Shown here in pieces: positions 38,489-46,963 of a DNA stretch of 56,297 nt (position 1 is the stretch's first letter; each line of letters opens with the position of its first letter). Both the position numbers and the translations under genes were made by a program. The notes below the pieces were generated by a model. It had not been told where the DNA came from, searched no databases, and saw only the letters and a program-made list of their open reading frames with translations. Source of the DNA: JBMNOI01 sp050942995 (GTDB taxonomy: Bacteria > Chloroflexota > Anaerolineae > UBA1429); NCBI GenBank assembly GCA_050942995.1, contig JBMNOI010000003.1, positions 1 through 56,297 on the forward strand, given 5' to 3'.

Positions 38489-39703
38489 TCATTCTTGCCG
38501 TTGCCCCTGTGCAACACGCGTGATGCGTCCCCCCAGATCCCCATCACGAAGGGTAATCGATACCGTCTGTCCCGGAAAAGCCTGATCGACGGAACGGATT
38601 CGCCGCCCCGTTTCATCATCGACCAGCACAGCATAACCGCGTTCCAGCACCATCGCCGGGTTGAGTGCTTGCAGCCCGGCCAACGATCGTTCCAGCCGGA
38701 TACGCTGCACGGCCAGGCGATGCTGCACCGCCGTCCGGGCGCGATGCACCATCTCGTCGATCCGCTGGCGGCGTTCGTGCAGTATCCGTCGAGGATCGTG
38801 CAACCGCAACAGGCGCTTGTCGCGGTCCAACGCCTCTCGACGACGGACGATCTGCTCGATGATGATGTCGGTCAGCGCCTGCGCCATCATATCGATCTGC
38901 TGGCGCAATTCGCGCGCATCGGGCACCACGGCCGCAGCCGCCGCCGAAGGCGTGGGCGTACGCAGATCGGACACGAAATCGACGATGGTAAAATCAGTCT
39001 CGTGCCCCACGCCGGTCACCACCGGCACCGGACACGCGGCCACCGCCCGTGCCACGGCCTCGTCATTGAACGCCCAGAGATCCTCCATCGATCCGCCACC
39101 GCGCGCCAGGATGACGACGTCGATCTCTGGCTCTTCCCCCAGGCGCTCGATCGCCCGCACCAGAGAGGGCGGCGCATCGACTCCCTGCACCATACATGGA
39201 GAGAGCACCACCTCGACCAGCGGATAACGCGCCCGCAACACGTTGAGAATGTCCTGCAGGGCCGCGCCGGTGGGCGATGTTACCACACCGATGCGCCGCG
39301 GCCAGCGTGGCAGCGGCCGCTTACGCGCCGGGTCGAACAACCCCTCGGCCTCCAGTCGGCGTCTGACCTCTTCAAAGCGCTGCCACCACAGCCCCACACC
39401 ACCCCGACGAATCTCATCGACGTAGAACTGGTATGCGCCACCGCGCTCATAGACCGAGATATAGCCATGAGCCAGCACGCCGTCGCCGGCCACAGGACGC
39501 CAGCCCAGGCGGGCCGCCTGCCCGCGCCACATCACACAGCGCAGCTCGCAGTCGCTATCTTTAAGTGTAAAGTAGCAATGCCCTGACGATGCCCGTGTAA
39601 AGTTGGAAACCTCCCCCTCGATCCAGAGATCGTCAAGTTCATCGTCGGCCTCCAACAGCATCTTGATATATTGAGTAACCGCAGTGACGGATCTAACCTG
39701 CAT
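38489..39703 (-). CDS. xseA: Exodeoxyribonuclease VII large subunit
   Basis: A 404-aa catalytic subunit. The N-terminal OB-fold includes LWIEGEVSNFTRASSGHCYFTLKD (two blocks). The catalytic domain includes RIGVVTSPTGAALQDIL, ILARGGGSMEDLWAFNDE and the GHETDFTIVDFVSDLRTPTPSAAA stretch (two blocks). A coiled-coil region and the C-terminal LERGYAVL segment follow. The ATG at 39703 has no Shine-Dalgarno sequence. A perfect -10 box ends only 6 nt upstream, so the mRNA is probably leaderless. Confidence 0.95.
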   Translation of the reverse strand: MQVRSVTAVTQYIKMLLEADDELDDLWIEGEVSNFTRASSGHCYFTLKDSDCELRCVMWRGQAARLGWRPVAGDGVLAHGYISVYERGGAYQFYVDEIRRGGVGLWWQRFEEVRRRLEAEGLFDPARKRPLPRWPRRIGVVTSPTGAALQDILNVLRARYPLVEVVLSPCMVQGVDAPPSLVRAIERLGEEPEIDVVILARGGGSMEDLWAFNDEAVARAVAACPVPVVTGVGHETDFTIVDFVSDLRTPTPSAAAAAVVPDARELRQQIDMMAQALTDIIIEQIVRRREALDRDKRLLRLHDPRRILHERRQRIDEMVHRARTAVQHRLAVQRIRLERSLAGLQALNPAMVLERGYAVLVDDETGRRIRSVDQAFPGQTVSITLRDGDLGGRITRVAQGQRQE

Positions 39704-39709
39704 GCCTAG

Positions 39710-39715
39710 ATTATA
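39710..39715 (-). promoter_or_regulatory. -10 box of xseA (leaderless promoter candidate)
   Basis: On the minus strand TGC precedes TATAAT (39710-39715), and the ATG begins 7 nt further. Transcription would start at or next to the A of the start codon. Confidence 0.55.
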
Positions 39716-39811
39716 GCATATATTCGGTCTGGTGAACGACGAGTTTTCGTTAAACGCCGCTCTTTGCCTTATCGTACCGCATTCTGTCGCCCATAGGGGC
39801 CTGAGATATCC

Positions 39812-40987
39812 CTACTTTTGTACCAGATGGATCACGCCGTGCTTACCGTTCACCAGCCATTCGGGGTCCTCAGCGTATAATTCCTCGGCGCGCCCCTCCG
39901 GCAGCCCCACCATCACCTCGGCTTTGAGCGTGCGCAGCGTCACAAAGGGGGCGGGCATGTAGGCGGCAATCTCTTCCGGCCGCGATGTGAAGGGCCAGTG
40001 AGCGTCATCCACTAACCGACGATAATTGGCGTCCCCTTTAAAGATCACCAGATCGGCCTGCGCGAGGACTCGGCGCACCTCGTCGGGCATCTCTCGAAAC
40101 AGCAGACAGCGCGTCCAGAAGGGGTCATCGTGCACATGAATACGCCCTGCATCCCGCCAATGAACCAGGCGCTCTCCCAGCCCGTTCAACGCCGGCTCGG
40201 AGGCCGCCAGCAACGCCTGCCACGTATCGTCCAGATCGCGCGGAGTGGCGTCGGACACAAAGAAGGGATAGTTCTTGAGGTGCAGGTGTACCTCGCCGGC
40301 CAAATCGTGCGCCAGCACCAGATCCAGCAGCGCCAGATCGGTCAACAGCTCCGAGCCGCTGTTGTCGGCCACCAGATCCAGACGGGCAACGCCGTGACGC
40401 AGAATCTCCCACACCGCCTCGCTGTGATCGATCAACAACAGGTCGTCGCCGCGCTGACCGGTATTGTCTTCTGTATTGCGCACCACGGCGATGTTGCTCA
40501 GGTCCACCCGATTGCCCCACAGGCTGCTGCGCAGCCGCGCCAGAAAGCGCTCGCGCAAATCCATCTCTGGATTGTCGTCATCATACAGGCCGGCCAGCAT
40601 GGGCAGCCCCTCATGCAGTGCATCGCGCTTGTGCGGAGCAAAGGGATCGTTGCCCTGCCACGGGCCGGGCTGAAAGGTCTGCACCGCCTCGAGCACGCGT
40701 CGGTAAAAGTAGGTTTCGGCGTGAAACCAGGTCATTTCGCGCCACGTTTTACCCCGCCAGTGCTCGTCCCAGGCAGCACGCCAGAAATCGGCGTCCGCGG
40801 CATCCTCGCGCAGCGGCCTCACCAGCCCCTCGGCCATCTCGGCAGCCAGAGCGCGCAACGCAGACACAATCTCGGGCGGATAATCGTTAGCATCGATGAC
40901 GCCGTCGATGATTCCCGGCACGCGAACGGCCATCGTATACGCCGCAAACGAACCTGGCTCTGAAACCATAAGGGGGGATGGTCGCAT
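39812..40987 (-). CDS. DUF89/ARMT1-like damage-control phosphatase family protein
   Basis: A 391-aa protein with the hallmarks of the DUF89 (ARMT1-like) metal-dependent phosphatases. There is a helical N-terminal region with FHAETYFYRRVLEAV, then LDLVADNSGSELLTDL (Asp-Asn metal ligands about 208-209) and LVIFKGDANYRRL near residue 310. Family members hydrolyse harmful sugar phosphates, including fructose 1-phosphate, and have been proposed as metabolite-damage-control enzymes. The substrate here is not predictable. ATG at 40987 follows AGGAGGAGCGGT and is chosen over an upstream in-frame start that would add 35 atypical residues. Confidence 0.82.
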   Translation of the reverse strand: MRPSPLMVSEPGSFAAYTMAVRVPGIIDGVIDANDYPPEIVSALRALAAEMAEGLVRPLREDAADADFWRAAWDEHWRGKTWREMTWFHAETYFYRRVLEAVQTFQPGPWQGNDPFAPHKRDALHEGLPMLAGLYDDDNPEMDLRERFLARLRSSLWGNRVDLSNIAVVRNTEDNTGQRGDDLLLIDHSEAVWEILRHGVARLDLVADNSGSELLTDLALLDLVLAHDLAGEVHLHLKNYPFFVSDATPRDLDDTWQALLAASEPALNGLGERLVHWRDAGRIHVHDDPFWTRCLLFREMPDEVRRVLAQADLVIFKGDANYRRLVDDAHWPFTSRPEEIAAYMPAPFVTLRTLKAEVMVGLPEGRAEELYAEDPEWLVNGKHGVIHLVQK

Positions 40988-41161
40988 ACCGCTCCTCCTG
41001 AAGGGATGGGTGCCTCGCATGCCGCAACAGACCCGGCACGACAGGCGCAAAACGTACCCTATCAGTGTACGCCATGCGGGCCAGGAGGGCAAAAGGCTCC
41101 CCCATCGGGTTCTCTCTGTGAGGACGCCGGACGATCATTTATCCCATCCCGGCGTTTGTGG

Positions 41162-41167
41162 TATACT
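41162..41167 (+). promoter_or_regulatory. -10 box of the Etf/ferredoxin unit
   Basis: TATACT (41162-41167) is preceded by TGG (extended -10 type) about 65 bp upstream of etfB. A weak TTATCC lies 17 bp further upstream. Confidence 0.5.
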
Positions 41168-41231
41168 TTTCACATCCCCGTCGGCCCAGATCGGGGCGTT
41201 GTAGTGTCAGGTTGCAAGAGGAGCATTCATA

Positions 41232-42032
41232 TTGCACGCCATCGTATGCATCAAGTCGGTACCCGACACCACCCAGGTACGCTTTGACCCCGAGACGAAC
41301 ACCCTCATGCGGGATCAGGTCGAATCGATTATCAACCCGTTCGACATGTATGCCATCGAAGAGGCTCTGCGCCTGAAGGAGTCACACGGCGGCCGGGTGA
41401 CGGCACTCACCATGGGGCCGCCAAAAGCAGAGAAAGAGCTGCGCGAAGCGGCCGCCATGGGTTGCGATGATGCCATACTCCTCAGCGCCCGTGAATTCGC
41501 CGGGGCGGATACCTGGGCCACCGCGTATACCCTGGCTCAGGCCATTCGCCGCCTCGGCGATTATGACATCATCCTGTGTGGCCGACAGGCCATGGACGGG
41601 GATACCGGTCAGGTAGGTCCCGGCATCGCCAACCAGCTCGAGATTCCCCAGCTTACCTACGTCTCGCGTATCTGCGAGATCGATTTCGCCGCCCGCACCA
41701 TCGAGGTCGAGCGGTTGCTGGAGGAGGGGCGCGAGCGGGTGCAGACTGCCCTGCCCGCGCTGCTCACCGTGGTCAAGGATATCAACCGTCCACGCACTCC
41801 CACGCCTCGCGGCCTGCGCACCGCCCGCCGCCTCGAGATCCCGGTGTGGACCCCGGCCGATCTGCCCGAGATCGACGTCACACGGCTGGGATTGGAGGGC
41901 TCACCCACCCGCGTGGTGCGTGTGTTCTCGCCGTCGGTCCGTGAGGGCCGGGCCGAGATGTTCCCTGCCGATTCTGTCGAGGACGCCGCCGAACACCTGT
42001 GCGACCGGTTGCTGGCCGATCGCGTGATATAG
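41232..42032 (+). CDS. etfB: Electron transfer flavoprotein, beta subunit
   Basis: A 266-aa protein starting HAIVCIKSVPDTTQV. The family blocks are NPFDMYAIEEALRLKE, GRQAMDGDTGQVGPGIANQLEIPQLTYV (two blocks) and TVVKDINRPRTPTPRGL. Etf carries electrons between dehydrogenases and the quinone pool or ferredoxin. The start is TTG with AGAGGAGC upstream. etfA follows after 10 nt. It looks like the FixA/Etf type that partners with ferredoxin-containing EtfA, but whether it bifurcates electrons cannot be read from the sequence alone. Confidence 0.93.
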   Translation: MHAIVCIKSVPDTTQVRFDPETNTLMRDQVESIINPFDMYAIEEALRLKESHGGRVTALTMGPPKAEKELREAAAMGCDDAILLSAREFAGADTWATAYTLAQAIRRLGDYDIILCGRQAMDGDTGQVGPGIANQLEIPQLTYVSRICEIDFAARTIEVERLLEEGRERVQTALPALLTVVKDINRPRTPTPRGLRTARRLEIPVWTPADLPEIDVTRLGLEGSPTRVVRVFSPSVREGRAEMFPADSVEDAAEHLCDRLLADRVI

Positions 42033-42042
42033 GAGGACGGCC

Positions 42043-43236
42043 ATGACTTTGTTGCACATCGATGTCGAGACGTGTATCGGTTGCGGGGCCTGCGTGGACG
42101 TGTGCCCTCATGGCGCGCTCAAGCTGGTAGACGGCGTGGCGGTCGTCGATGAGAACTGTATCGCCTGCGGCATCTGCCCACCTGAATGCCCTGTCGACGC
42201 CCTCTCTCTGCCACAGACGGCCGCTCCGGCGCCCGATCAGGAGGCCGGCGGCGTATGGGTGTGGGTCGAGCAGTTCCGTGGCCGCCCCTCGGACATCTCG
42301 TGGGAGATGATGGGGCAGGGGCGCCTGCTGGCCGATACGTTGGGTACCACCCTCACTGCATGCGTGCTGGGGCATAATGTCGCCGCGGTAGCCCATGAAG
42401 CCATCGCCTACGGCGCAGACCGTGTCTTTCTGGCCGACGCGCCGCTGCTCTGCGATTATCGTACCGAGCCCTATGCCCGCATCATGGTCGAACTGGCCCG
42501 CGCGCATCGCCCGGAGATTCTGTTGATGGGCGCCAGCTCGCGCGGCCGTGACCTGGCCGGATCTGTGGCCACCGAGCTGTACACCGGCCTCACGGCCGAT
42601 TGCACCGGCCTGGATATCGATCCCGAGACCGGCCTGCTGCGTCAAACCCGCCCCGCCTACGGCGGCAATATCATGGCCACCATTCTCACACCGACTCGCC
42701 GGCCACAAATGGCCACCGTGCGCCACCGGGTATTCGAAATGCCCACACCCGATCCGACGCGTCGGGGGCAGATCGTCCATGTGTCGGTAGAGATGGCCGA
42801 GGATGAGATCGCCACCCGCATCCTGGATTTCTATCTGCAGGATGACACGGTGAACCTGGCCGACGCCCGCATCATCGTATCCGGCGGGCGCGGCGTGGGG
42901 GGGCCGGAAGGGTTCGCCCTGATACGTGACCTGGCCCAGGTGCTGGGCGGCGCAGTGGGCGCCTCGCGCGCGGCGGTCGATGAAGGGTGGATTCCCTACG
43001 CCCATCAGGTGGGGCAGACGGGGCGCACGGTGCGTCCCGATCTGTATATCGCCTGCGGCATCTCCGGGGCCATACAACACCGCGCCGGAATGGGCACTTC
43101 TCGGATCATCGTGGCCATAAATGATGACCCCGATGCGCCGATCTTTGATTTCGCCACATATGGAATTGTTGGTGATCTATTCCAAGTCGTGCCGGCATTG
43201 ACCGGGCAATTTCGGAGGAAACTGAACCGATGCTGA
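42043..43236 (+). CDS. etfA: Electron transfer flavoprotein, alpha subunit with N-terminal 2[4Fe-4S] ferredoxin domain
   Basis: A 397-aa protein. Residues 1-60 form a ferredoxin with CIGCGACVDVCP and CIACGICPPECP. The rest is EtfA, with WVWVEQFRG opening and the FAD-binding end GRGVGGPEGFALIRDLAQVLG, VGQTGRTVRPDLYIACGISGAIQH (two blocks) and AINDDPDAPIFDFATYGIVGD. The ferredoxin domain is an extra not found in the simple mitochondrial-type EtfA. It is known in some anaerobe Etfs linked to flavin-based energy coupling. The 3' end overlaps the next ferredoxin gene by 7 nt. Confidence 0.93.
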   Translation: MTLLHIDVETCIGCGACVDVCPHGALKLVDGVAVVDENCIACGICPPECPVDALSLPQTAAPAPDQEAGGVWVWVEQFRGRPSDISWEMMGQGRLLADTLGTTLTACVLGHNVAAVAHEAIAYGADRVFLADAPLLCDYRTEPYARIMVELARAHRPEILLMGASSRGRDLAGSVATELYTGLTADCTGLDIDPETGLLRQTRPAYGGNIMATILTPTRRPQMATVRHRVFEMPTPDPTRRGQIVHVSVEMAEDEIATRILDFYLQDDTVNLADARIIVSGGRGVGGPEGFALIRDLAQVLGGAVGASRAAVDEGWIPYAHQVGQTGRTVRPDLYIACGISGAIQHRAGMGTSRIIVAINDDPDAPIFDFATYGIVGDLFQVVPALTGQFRRKLNRC

Positions 43237-43442
43237 AACTGGTACGAGTTGAAATCGATCGTACGCTGTGTAACGGATGCAATGTATGCGTGCACACCTG
43301 CCCGCGTGACGTGCTGGCTATCGACGGCGCCCAGTGGACGGGCGGATTCCATCCCGTCAAAGTTGCCGCCATCGGGCGTTGCACGGCTTGCCGTAACTGC
43401 GAAGCCCTTTGCCCCACCCACGCCATTCGGGTGGCGGTATAA
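43230..43442 (+). CDS. Small 2[4Fe-4S] ferredoxin
   Basis: A 70-aa protein with two cluster motifs, CNGCNVCVHTCP and CTACRNCEALCP, separated by about 36 residues including a short loop. The second motif ends in THAIRV, as in bacterial ferredoxins. ATG overlaps the etfA stop by 7 nt, so it is translationally coupled. It probably exchanges electrons with the EtfAB complex or a missing partner such as a FixC-like quinone reductase, none of which is in the window. Confidence 0.92.
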   Translation: MLKLVRVEIDRTLCNGCNVCVHTCPRDVLAIDGAQWTGGFHPVKVAAIGRCTACRNCEALCPTHAIRVAV

Positions 43443-43552
43443 CGAATCGCCTCAAAGCGCCCGGCTTTCGGGCATTCCGTCGGGCGACGGAACCCTTTTA
43501 TGTGTCCTCGGGCGAGATTGAGGCGACCTTGAGGAGCATATCTCTGTCTGCC

Positions 43553-44446
43553 ATGTCCGAATACAAGCTGGAACAGATCGAGCGGGTGCGCGATCTGCAC
43601 TACCATCGCACGCCTGCATTGCGTCTGCACACCGAAGAGGATGCGGAGCGTTTCGTCAACGAGGTCGGCTTTTGCTTTCTCTTTGGCGGCCAGGGAGCCG
43701 AGATCCCCACGCTCTGGGCGGCGGTATGCGGCGCCCGACGCGAGATGCCCAATACACATCATGACGCCGACATCGGCCGCACCTGGGCATGGAAAGACTC
43801 GTTGCCCGCCCGAGGGGCGATCTTTTATGGCAAGCTCTTGCGTAACAAACCGACCCTCGTATCGCTGTCGCTGCTGCCCTCCTTTTACGCTCTGTCGTCC
43901 AACTATGGCGATCCGGAGGATTACCTCGAGCAGTACGAGGACGGGTTGCTGAGCGTCGAGGCCAAGAATGTGTACGAGGTGCTGCTGAATGAGGGCGCCA
44001 TGGCCACCAGTCGGCTACGCCAGCTTGCCGGACTGGCCGGCGGCGGCGTCAACGCGCGGCGGTTCGATCGCGCCGTCGCCGAGTTGCAGACCGAGCTAAA
44101 AATCGCCAAGGTGGGCATCTCGGATGCCAACCGCTGGGGATACGCCTATGTGTACGACCTGTTTCTGCGCGCATTCCCCCAGGTGCCCGATGCGGCCCGC
44201 AAGATCAGCACCGACGAGGCCATGGAAACGCTACTGCTGCGCTACCTGCACAACGTGGTGGCGCATACGGCCGCCGGCACCTATCGGTTGTTTCGTTGGG
44301 AAAAGTGGGAATGGGATCGCCTGCTGGATCGGCTGGCCGACAAGGGCCTCATCCGGCGTAATGTGCGCATTCAGGGGCTGTCGGGAGATTGCCTGGCCAC
44401 GGCAGACCTGGATCGACTCGTCGAATCCTCGATCACCGAACGCTGA
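43553..44446 (+). CDS. AlkZ/YcaQ-related winged-helix protein
   Basis: A 297-aa protein that I associate with the AlkZ-related family (winged-helix proteins related to the crosslink-repair glycosylase YcaQ). The assignment rests on GFCFLFGGQGAEIPTLWAAV, HHDADIGRTWAWKDSLP, LVSLSLLPSFYALS, NYGDPEDYLEQYEDGLLS and VYEVLLNEGAMATSRLRQLAGL. The last includes a helix-turn-helix-like segment. A catalytic function is not shown by the sequence. No clear RBS precedes ATG at 43553; in-frame alternatives upstream include GTG at about 43502 and a CTG 12 nt upstream with GAGGAG before it. The SDR gene follows after 11 nt. Confidence 0.6.
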   Translation: MSEYKLEQIERVRDLHYHRTPALRLHTEEDAERFVNEVGFCFLFGGQGAEIPTLWAAVCGARREMPNTHHDADIGRTWAWKDSLPARGAIFYGKLLRNKPTLVSLSLLPSFYALSSNYGDPEDYLEQYEDGLLSVEAKNVYEVLLNEGAMATSRLRQLAGLAGGGVNARRFDRAVAELQTELKIAKVGISDANRWGYAYVYDLFLRAFPQVPDAARKISTDEAMETLLLRYLHNVVAHTAAGTYRLFRWEKWEWDRLLDRLADKGLIRRNVRIQGLSGDCLATADLDRLVESSITER

Positions 44447-44457
44447 AGGAGAGCAAG

Positions 44458-45288
44458 ATGACAGAGCGGCATCTATCGGGCAAGGTGGCCTGGGTCACCG
44501 GGTCTTCGCGTGGCATCGGCCGGATCATTGCCACCCATCTGGCCTCCTGCGGGGCCCACGTCGTCGTGCAGGGCACCAGCCCCACCTCTACCCGAGCGTT
44601 CGGCGAAGCCGAATCGCTGGAGGCGGTGGCCGCCGAGATCTCACGCGAGCATGGGGTCGAAGTGTTGGCGGTATGGGGCGATCTGACCGATGAAAGCGTG
44701 GTACAGCGCATGGTCGGACAGATCAGAGAGCGTTTTGGGCGCATCGACATCTTGGTGAACTGTGCCGGGGGCGATATCGGCGCCCGTGGCGTCGAGGCGC
44801 CCAATGCCGGCAAGCCCGAGGGGAACGACGCCGTCCACATTTCGCTGGACGATATCCGCACCGTGCTCGACCGCAACCTGATGACCTGTATCCTCACCTG
44901 CCGGGAGGTAGCGCCCGAGATGATGGCCCGACGTTCGGGTTGGATCGTCAACATCGGCAGCATCGCCGGCCTCACCGGTAACGAGAAATCGGCCATCTAT
45001 TCGACCGCCAAGGCCGCCGTACACGAGTACTCGCGCTGCCTGGCCGTGATGATGCGCCCCTATAATGTTTATGTAAACGTCATCGCCCCGGGCGATACCC
45101 TCACCCCACGATTTGCCGCCAGCCGCGCGCTGGACGAAGAGATGATGGTGGAAGAGGGCACTCTGGTGCGCTATGGCCGCCCTATCGAGGTAGCCCGTGC
45201 CGTAGAGTTTTTGGTATCCGGCGGCGCCTCTTACATCACCGGGCAGGTACTCCGGGTAGACGGTGGGCGCCAGTGCTGGCCTGCGTGA
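44458..45288 (+). CDS. Short-chain dehydrogenase/reductase (SDR)
   Basis: A 276-aa NAD(P)-dependent oxidoreductase. The cofactor motif is TGSSRGIGR, followed by ILVNCAGGDIG (NNAG-like region, here NCAG), the GSIAGLTG serine segment and YSTAK with the catalytic Tyr-Lys. The C-terminal YITGQVLRVDGGRQ is standard. ATG at 44458 follows GAAGGAGAGCAAG; an upstream in-frame ATG overlaps the previous gene and is not used. It is probably in the same unit as the Etf genes. The substrate is unknown. Confidence 0.9.
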   Translation: MTERHLSGKVAWVTGSSRGIGRIIATHLASCGAHVVVQGTSPTSTRAFGEAESLEAVAAEISREHGVEVLAVWGDLTDESVVQRMVGQIRERFGRIDILVNCAGGDIGARGVEAPNAGKPEGNDAVHISLDDIRTVLDRNLMTCILTCREVAPEMMARRSGWIVNIGSIAGLTGNEKSAIYSTAKAAVHEYSRCLAVMMRPYNVYVNVIAPGDTLTPRFAASRALDEEMMVEEGTLVRYGRPIEVARAVEFLVSGGASYITGQVLRVDGGRQCWPA

Positions 45289-45383
45289 CCGGGCGCCACA
45301 CGTGCCCGGCCCGCCCCCGCGACCCTGCGCGCCGTCGCGCGTATAGAAGATAAGAACAGATTGCGGAGGCACGGGAGGTGAGG

Positions 45384-45920
45384 ATGAGCGATATTCTGGG
45401 GATTTTCAAGCAGCGGGCCGAGGATCTCATCAACACCATCAACAGCAAAGGGGGGCTGCGCGCCACCATCGATAGCGTGCGCCGCCAAATGGCCGAGGCC
45501 GATCGCCGCCGCGCCATCAACCGTGCCCGAGACGAACTCGGGCGGCTGGATGTCCAGATCTCCGAGTTGATCACCGCCGTAGGGGTGCAGGCCGTGGGAT
45601 TGCACCGCGCCGGCCACCTGAACTCGCCAGAGCTCAACCCGCTATGCCAGCACATCGTCGAGCTGCAGACGGCGGTAGAGCAGCAGCGCGCCGAACTGGC
45701 CCAACTCGAGGCCAGAGAAAGCGTCGAGCCGCCCGATAGCGGCGGCCGGCAATGTGCCCGGTGCGGCCATGCCCTCACCACAGAGGTCAGCTTTTGCCCC
45801 TACTGCGGTGCCCCGCAAGAGCGCGAGGCGGCAAAATTCTGCCCCCATTGCGGCGCCCCTCTGCGTCCCGGCGCCCGCTTTTGCGCCCGATGCGGAAAGC
45901 CCATCGAAGGGACGGGCTAA
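45384..45920 (+). CDS. Helical protein with double zinc-ribbon C-terminus
   Basis: A 178-aa protein. The N-terminal 110 residues are predicted helical and coiled-coil, with no membrane segment. The C-terminus has four CxxC pairs: CARCGHAL, CPYCGAP, CPHCGAP and CARCGKP. They form two zinc ribbons of the DZR type. Such proteins often serve as adaptors or regulators; no specific function can be given. Start ATG with GGAGG five nucleotides upstream (GTG at 45378 is an alternative). A bidirectional terminator follows. Confidence 0.75.
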   Translation: MSDILGIFKQRAEDLINTINSKGGLRATIDSVRRQMAEADRRRAINRARDELGRLDVQISELITAVGVQAVGLHRAGHLNSPELNPLCQHIVELQTAVEQQRAELAQLEARESVEPPDSGGRQCARCGHALTTEVSFCPYCGAPQEREAAKFCPHCGAPLRPGARFCARCGKPIEGTG

Positions 45921-45960
45921 AGGATACTCCGACCGTCCCTCACCAGGCTATGAAATCAAA

Positions 45961-45996
45961 ACCCGCCTCGCCCGAATGTCCTGGGGCGAGGCGGGT
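45961..45996. terminator. Bidirectional terminator between the zinc-ribbon gene and panB
   Basis: A perfect 13-bp stem ACCCGCCTCGCCC/GGGCGAGGCGGGT with a 10-nt loop lies in a convergent junction. On the minus strand it is followed by TTTGATTT. Confidence 0.85.
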
Positions 45997-46019
45997 TCGC
46001 TATCTCCGTGCGGTGGCTC

Positions 46020-46871
46020 TCAACGCTTGCCGGCATACTCCATGAACTGGCGCAGCTCCTCGGCGCCCACTCTAAAGGCGTGCTCAGGGCCGGGATAGGT
46101 ACCGTCTTTGATCTCGGCCACGAACTGTCCCATGGCCTCGCGCAGCACCGCGCCCACCTGGGCATATTGTTTGGCGTGGCGTGGGGTGAACGCCTCGAAC
46201 ATGCCGATGACGTCATGCAGGATCTGGCATGAGCCGTTGCAATCCGCGCCCGAGCCGATGCTGATGGTGGGCACACTCAGCTTTTCGGTGATTACGGCGG
46301 CGATACGCGCCGGCACCAGTTCCAGCAGCACGGCGAATACACCGGCCTCCTCCAGCGCCAGAGCGTCCTCCAGCAGGTTGATGGCCGTATCGGCGCTGCG
46401 GCCCTGCACCTTGTAGCCACCGATGGCCGAGGCGCTCTGCGGCGTCAGCCCCAGATGGCCCATCACCGGAATGCCGGCGCCGACGATGCCCTTGACGGCG
46501 GGCACCATGCTGCGGCCGCCCTCCAGCTTGACGCCGTCTACTCGCCCCTCGGCCATGAGTCGCCCGGCATTGCGGATCGCCTCGGACACCGAGACCTGGT
46601 ACGACATGTAGGGCATATCGCCCAACACAAAGGCCCGCTCGCACCCCCGAGAGACGGCCTGGCAGAACAGCGTCATCATATCCATAGTCGCCGGGAGGGT
46701 ATCCGGATGTCCCAGCACCGTCATGGCGACCGAATCGCCCACCAGCACGATATCTACACCGGCCTGGTCGATGATGCGCGCCGTGGGATAGTCGTAACAG
46801 GTGATCATGCTCAGCGGCTCGTTATTGCTCACTTTTTCCAGCAGATCGGGTATTGTCAATTTGGCGGCCAA
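46020..46871 (-). CDS. panB: 3-methyl-2-oxobutanoate hydroxymethyltransferase
   Basis: A 283-aa TIM-barrel enzyme that makes ketopantoate from alpha-ketoisovalerate and methylene-THF, the first step of pantothenate and CoA synthesis. Motifs are MITCYDYPTARIIDQAG, VGDSVAMTVLGHPDTLPATM, FVLGDMPYMSYQ, GVKLEGG and GHLGLTPQSAS. Length is standard. The start is TTG with GAGG upstream. A consensus promoter (46907-46935) lies 36 bp upstream and a shared terminator follows. Confidence 0.95.
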   Translation of the reverse strand: MAAKLTIPDLLEKVSNNEPLSMITCYDYPTARIIDQAGVDIVLVGDSVAMTVLGHPDTLPATMDMMTLFCQAVSRGCERAFVLGDMPYMSYQVSVSEAIRNAGRLMAEGRVDGVKLEGGRSMVPAVKGIVGAGIPVMGHLGLTPQSASAIGGYKVQGRSADTAINLLEDALALEEAGVFAVLLELVPARIAAVITEKLSVPTISIGSGADCNGSCQILHDVIGMFEAFTPRHAKQYAQVGAVLREAMGQFVAEIKDGTYPGPEHAFRVGAEELRQFMEYAGKR

Positions 46872-46906
46872 CGCTCTGTACCTCGCTTTCTCTTGAGAGT
46901 GCCCGT

Positions 46907-46935
46907 ATTATGCGAAGTGGGCGAAATCGTGTCAA
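46907..46935 (-). promoter_or_regulatory. panB promoter
   Basis: On the minus strand a consensus TTGACA (46930-46935), a 17-bp spacer and CATAAT (46907-46912). Confidence 0.7.
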
Positions 46936-46963
46936 TACGCCCCTATGCGGAAGATGATGCCCC

